Shown here one piece after another: positions 60,714-64,000 of a stretch of DNA of 64,000 nucleotides; within the stretch, counting starts at the first letter, position 1; each line of letters begins with the position of its first letter. The notes beneath the pieces were generated by a model. It was given only the letters and a program-made list of their open reading frames with translations, searched no databases and had not been told where the DNA came from. The stretch is from Thermosphaera aggregans DSM 11486 (GTDB lineage Archaea; Thermoproteota; Thermoprotei_A; Sulfolobales; Desulfurococcaceae): the NCBI RefSeq assembly GCF_000092185.1, contig NC_014160.1, positions 434,001-498,000 on the forward strand, given 5' to 3'. The position numbers and the translations under genes were made by a program.

Positions 60714-61446
60714 TTAGTTTTAAAATTTTTCGAAGTATTGATGAAAACCTGAGAACCTGTAAAATAGACATGTAGCCAGTGGCATTATTGTTTTCACCAG
60801 GTATAGTGGCACACTCAGTTTTCTTTTTAGACACCAGGTGTGGTAGTCACCCGATTCTTTGAGAGGAACAGATTCTAACGGGATGCTTGGTTTAACAAAG
60901 TTTTCTGACTATTACTGCTGTCATATCCAACCCTGTCAGATCCGCTATTCTGCCGTCTACGAAGTATTTTTCCCCAACACAGACCACACTATTGTTCCTT
61001 TCCCCCAAAAAGATTTCAATAAAAAGTTCTCTATTTCAAAAGCATAGTCTTTCCTAATTAAGCACGCAGTTATTGTAGAGAATGCCTTAAAAAGATTGCT
61101 CATTCTTAGCTGATGACACTACACTTAACCACTCCCTACTAGTAATATTGCTAAATGCCTTATCGGTTATAATACAGCCGCCACTGAGACCCCTCATAGG
61201 CTTAACAAAACCCAGGATACAAAGGATTAATAGAGCATTTCTAACTCCACTGAGAGGAGCACAAGAACTCCCGCTATCTCCCGATTTTAATAGTCCAACC
61301 ATTATTCTATTTCAGATAAACCAGGCACTCCAATATCTCCTGTGGAAGCCTTGTCAAAAGCCCATGTTAATCATTAATTGCTATTTGAGCGGTTTGAACG
61401 TAAAAGTTTTTACGATATTGTATAAATACTTTTTTACGGTGTTCTC
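60714..61446 (-). pseudogene. 733 nt without an intact gene; remnants of a decayed minus-strand protein gene
   Basis: No intact gene is visible. On the minus strand protein-like pieces appear in successive frames from 61300 to 60780: SGVRNALLILCILGF and GGCIITDKAFSNITSREWLS, then FKAFSTITACLIRKDYAFEIENFLLKSFW in a second frame, then KYFVDGRIADLTGLDMTAVIVRKL, then VPLKESGDYHTWCLKRKL. Stops and frame changes separate them. Order and hydrophobic patterns suggest one decayed gene, which I cannot name. The upstream 60 nt hold the aldolase promoter. The alternative is plain non-coding DNA. Confidence 0.4.
61421..61428 (+). promoter_or_regulatory. TATA box for the class II aldolase gene
   Basis: TATAAATA is centred about 23-25 nt before TTG 61447, so transcription begins at or near the start codon and the mRNA is probably leaderless. 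Confidence 0.6.
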
Positions 61447-62091
61447 TTGCTGGAGGATTTGAAAAGGAAGATTGTTGAAGTAATGAGATATTTGGATGAC
61501 AAAGGCCTCAACCATGGAAGATCTGGAAATATCAGTGTCAAAATAGGAACGGATCGACTACTCATAACCCCTAGCGGAGTTGTTAAATCCGAAATGACTC
61601 CCGAGGATATTCTGCTAGTTTCACTGGATGGAGAGGTTTTAGAAGGCTTTCGCAACCCCTCTGTGGAAATGCCAATGCATCTCGCAATATATCGTGAGTA
61701 TCCCTATATAGGGGCTATAATCCATGCTCACGCACTGTATACGAGTGTGCTGGCCGTAGCAAGAGAGCCGTTGCCCCCTGTTATCGAGGAAACAGTCTTG
61801 TACACGGGCGGAGAAGTCCGGGTCGCTGATTACGCTCCATTTGGAAGCAAGGAGCTTGCTGAAAACGTGGTGAAAGCGTTGAAAGACAGGAGCGCCGCTA
61901 TACTCGCTAATCACGGAGTAGTAGCGTGTGGGAGAAACCTGGAAGAGGCTGTTGAAGTATTGACGGTAGTGGAGAGAACTGCCCAAGTCTACATTCTCGC
62001 CAGGATTCTCGGAAAATGGACAAGCATCCCTGAGGAATCAATAAGTTTCTACCAAACATTGTTTCAAAAACGAGTAGGCATTAAAAAATAA
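61447..62091 (+). CDS. Class II aldolase / L-fuculose-phosphate aldolase-like
   Basis: The 214-residue protein belongs to the class II aldolase/adducin family. The phosphate-binding GRSGNISVKI and TPSGV loops are present. The catalytic Glu lies in NPSVEMPMHLAIY, the zinc ligands in IIHAHALYT (two His) and the third His in ILANHGVVACG. These enzymes cleave fuculose-1-phosphate, or in archaea also related sugar phosphates, to dihydroxyacetone phosphate and an aldehyde. Start TTG 61447 agrees with the TATA box at 61421. It stands alone between two decayed stretches. Confidence 0.92.
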   Translation: MLEDLKRKIVEVMRYLDDKGLNHGRSGNISVKIGTDRLLITPSGVVKSEMTPEDILLVSLDGEVLEGFRNPSVEMPMHLAIYREYPYIGAIIHAHALYTSVLAVAREPLPPVIEETVLYTGGEVRVADYAPFGSKELAENVVKALKDRSAAILANHGVVACGRNLEEAVEVLTVVERTAQVYILARILGKWTSIPEESISFYQTLFQKRVGIKK

Positions 62092-62689
62092 CTGGCGATG
62101 TCTTCAACATATTTAAATCCCCAAGCCAAAGAACTTTCACCCCCTTTACCGCTACTCTAGCGGCTTACACCCTCCTTAAAATACTCATCCACAATCCCTA
62201 TTTCCACGTGTTTCAAAGGTGTTCAAAAACCGTAGAATACTGTAACCACTGGTTTTAAAGCACTGGTGAGAAGCCAGCTGGGTTCTCCCATTGCTCGAAT
62301 AAAAACCGGATTGGAAAGTTATATAGGGCCCCGTCCTCTTTTGAAACCGGATTACTCCCAGCTCTTAAGCACTGTGCCAACACCTCTCATCTCTTAAGGT
62401 TTGATGCTTTTCGATAACAGTATCTTATTGATTGAAGTAACAACCGCCCTCCAACCTCCTTCAGGGGATTACTCAGATCAACCCGTTTTAGGATACAATA
62501 CTTTTACAGGCTCCATGAACCCCCCAGCTTAATGAAGCTATTTTCAACATCTAATAAGGCAACTTCAGTGAACTCGCCCAAATAATAAGGCCTTAAAAAC
62601 CCATTTACACCTCTCATTGATAAAGTTAGCTCTAGAGGATTAAACGATTTACAGTGAAGAATGTTAAAACTGGTTTCGAAACCATGGGT
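62092..62689 (-). pseudogene. 598 nt without an intact gene; weak minus-strand protein remnants
   Basis: I find no gene, RNA or repeat array here. On the minus strand short protein-like pieces appear in order with stops between them: GFLRPYYLGEFTEVALLDVE and KLGGSWSL near 62620-62520, then a piece with FIRAMGEPSWLLTSALKPVV near 62280, then HVEIGIVDEYFKEGV near 62190. They could be the debris of one gene, but the case is weaker than for the epimerase. ATATTTAAAT near 62109 and AAAGTTATATAG near 62316 are TATA-like. Confidence 0.3.
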
Positions 62690-64000
62690 TTAAACAATCT
62701 TTATCTTTACTGGAATGTTGTACTTCTCTTCCAACTTTCTAAGCCTCTTAACTCTTCTGTTATAATTCTTCAACATAGATCTGCTGATAGCTACAACGAT
62801 TACGTTATCCTCAAAAGATACTTCAGCGTCAGGAAGTATTTTCTTCACGTTTTCAATAATGCTGTCGACAAGGCTAGGCTTGCCTCTAAGTTTTTTCACA
62901 GGCACGACAACTGTCTGCTCGCCAAAAGTATATATCTCATACTCTAGTTCGCCTGTTAAGAAGTCCCTTACCTCGATAACGGGCCTCGACAGTTCGGCCT
63001 CCTTGAGCCCTGTTGGAAGCTTAACCGTCATCTTTACATCGTAAACCTTGTCTACCACGCCATTCCTAATGAAAATTACAGTGTCGATTATCGATGGAAT
63101 CATACCTAGCTCTACTCTTCCTATGAACCGCTGTACCGCGTCAATAGGGCTGGTGGCGTGTACAACGCCTATCATGCCAATGCCCGCTAGCCTTAAGTCT
63201 GCGAAAAGCTTGAAATCCTCGTCATACCTCATTTCATCGAAAACTGTGTAATCCGGCCTGGAAAGTAAAAGAATATCATGTAGCTCGCCCAGGTCTGCAT
63301 AGTTCTTACTGTACTGGGTTATATTGGGGGGAAGAATCATATCCCTTGGTGATTCAATAGTTTTCACTACCTTGCCCTGCCTCATATAGTATTCTGCCAG
63401 GGCTTGCGCGAAAGTTGTTTTACCCATTCCAGGGGCTCCCGCTATCAGTATGCCCTCGGCTCTCTCGCCAAGTCTCCTAACAAGCTCTTCGGGGAGATTA
63501 TACTCCTCCAGCTTCAGCTTCCTAACAGGTTTCACAGCTGTTATCTCCCATCCATCGCTGAGCGGCGGCCTAGTAATGACAATCCTGTACTCTCCTAGCT
63601 GGATGATTGTAGAACCCACTCTGTCTATCTCTATAAATGCGTCACTTCTCCTTCTAGACTCCTCAATGATTTCATTAGCCATCCTTTCAATATCATCTTT
63701 GCTCAAGGGTTTACTGGATAACACTGAATAAGCCCATTCCCCAGGCCTCCCCTTCTTGGCTAATGGCTCAACGCCTTCTTTCAGATGAACACTCATAGTT
63801 TCCTGGTCGAAGAACTTCTCAAACTCTAATCGTGTTTTCTCTTTAGGTGCGACGTAAAGCACTTGCAAACCATATGCCTGGGCTATTCTATACTGTATAG
63901 GGTCACCGGTCACTAGGATGGCTCCTAGGCTTCTCGCGTGTTCACGAATACTGTAGTTTATCTCGCTGATGACTTCCTCCTCCTTTAACCCTGTCCTCGG
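62690..64000 (-). CDS. PIN-ATPase-KH protein (VirB11/PilT-like ATPase), N-terminus cut by window edge
   Basis: The frame runs from the stop at 62690 to the window edge, giving 436 residues of a protein whose N-terminus is missing. The visible start (EINYSIREHARSLGAILVTGDPIQYRIAQA) is the end of a PIN domain. Then comes a PilT/VirB11-like ATPase with Walker A GAPGMGKTTFAQAL, an Asp-box FDEMRYDED and VVHATSPIDAVQRF. The C-terminal 60 residues (DAEVSFEDNVIVVAISRSML) resemble a KH-type RNA-binding domain. This three-part archaeal family is thought to act on RNA, but its substrate is unproven. Confidence 0.9.
   Translation of the reverse strand, partial: PRTGLKEEEVISEINYSIREHARSLGAILVTGDPIQYRIAQAYGLQVLYVAPKEKTRLEFEKFFDQETMSVHLKEGVEPLAKKGRPGEWAYSVLSSKPLSKDDIERMANEIIEESRRRSDAFIEIDRVGSTIIQLGEYRIVITRPPLSDGWEITAVKPVRKLKLEEYNLPEELVRRLGERAEGILIAGAPGMGKTTFAQALAEYYMRQGKVVKTIESPRDMILPPNITQYSKNYADLGELHDILLLSRPDYTVFDEMRYDEDFKLFADLRLAGIGMIGVVHATSPIDAVQRFIGRVELGMIPSIIDTVIFIRNGVVDKVYDVKMTVKLPTGLKEAELSRPVIEVRDFLTGELEYEIYTFGEQTVVVPVKKLRGKPSLVDSIIENVKKILPDAEVSFEDNVIVVAISRSMLKNYNRRVKRLRKLEEKYNIPVKIKIV

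Noticed and set aside
60745-60775. TTGATGA followed by CTGA
   Set aside because: Only 4 nt separate the two boxes, which is too short for a guide.
1-64000. CRISPR array, insertion sequence or integrated virus
   Set aside because: I saw no regularly spaced direct repeats, no intact transposase and no integrase or attachment-site duplication in reading the window.

Overview
The window reads as a chromosomal segment of a hyperthermophilic archaeon of the Thermoproteota (Crenarchaeota), most likely a member of the Desulfurococcales. The clues are an inactivated-type family B DNA polymerase (PolB2), archaeal Hjc resolvase, archaeal TYW1/Taw1, archaeal Elp3, a tandem ParB-like protein, many TTG and GTG starts, leaderless genes about 26 nt downstream of TTTAAATA-type TATA boxes, and box C/D guide RNAs. 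I see no tRNA, rRNA, CRISPR array or recognisable intact insertion sequence. Genus-level assignment is inference.

Layout. 0-9 kb: a phosphatase cut by the window edge, ThiL, a flippase, MoeA, Elp3, an iron-type alcohol dehydrogenase and a family 2 glycosyltransferase. 8.6-11.6 kb: a RecA-like protein without a P-loop, a 75-residue protein and PolB2, which look like one DNA-damage module. 11.6-24.2 kb: housekeeping and metabolic genes (OsmC, MDP-1-type phosphatase, TldD/TldE pair, short chromate transporter, asparaginase-like peptidase, SpoIIM-like membrane protein, ROK sugar kinase, bacterial-looking MetRS, radical SAM enzyme). 24.2-31.1 kb: a regulatory stretch with a CARF-like/PIN protein, two unknown small proteins, NikR with an overlapping unknown gene, a DtxR-type repressor, a protein disulfide oxidoreductase, and a winged-helix/coiled-coil protein overlapping a tandem ParB-like protein. 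31.1-42.6 kb: Taw1, a box C/D sRNA, a flavoprotein, a DUF357/nucleotidyltransferase fusion, a SpeA-type arginine decarboxylase, a radical SAM protein, HypD, a MobA-like enzyme, a DUF47 protein, small regulators, a structured intergenic RNA candidate, DUF211, a kinase-like protein and an MJ0936-type phosphodiesterase.

42.6-52.1 kb is a cell-surface block: a complete iron-type ABC importer, then two further secreted proteins. The binding protein and both secreted proteins share one architecture: signal peptide, ectodomain, Thr-rich stalk, one membrane helix and a basic tail. 52.1-59.2 kb carries Hjc, a thiamine-binding-type protein, a lipase-like hydrolase, glutamine synthetase divergent from an Lrp-type regulator, a broken sugar epimerase, a cytoplasmic HtrA and a dicarboxylate/amino acid symporter-family carrier with altered substrate and sodium-site residues. 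59.5-60.7 kb is a small membrane protein plus ferritin-like operon. 60.7-62.7 kb is mostly decayed sequence around a class II aldolase. The window ends inside a PIN-ATPase-KH protein.

Points most worth following up: the PolB2 cassette with a P-loop-less RecA relative; the CARF-like/PIN protein away from any CRISPR locus; two unlinked 19-residue Lys/Glu-rich microgenes, each with its own TATA box and Shine-Dalgarno; one textbook and one probable C/D box sRNA; and a GC-rich, three-stem structured element just ahead of DUF211.
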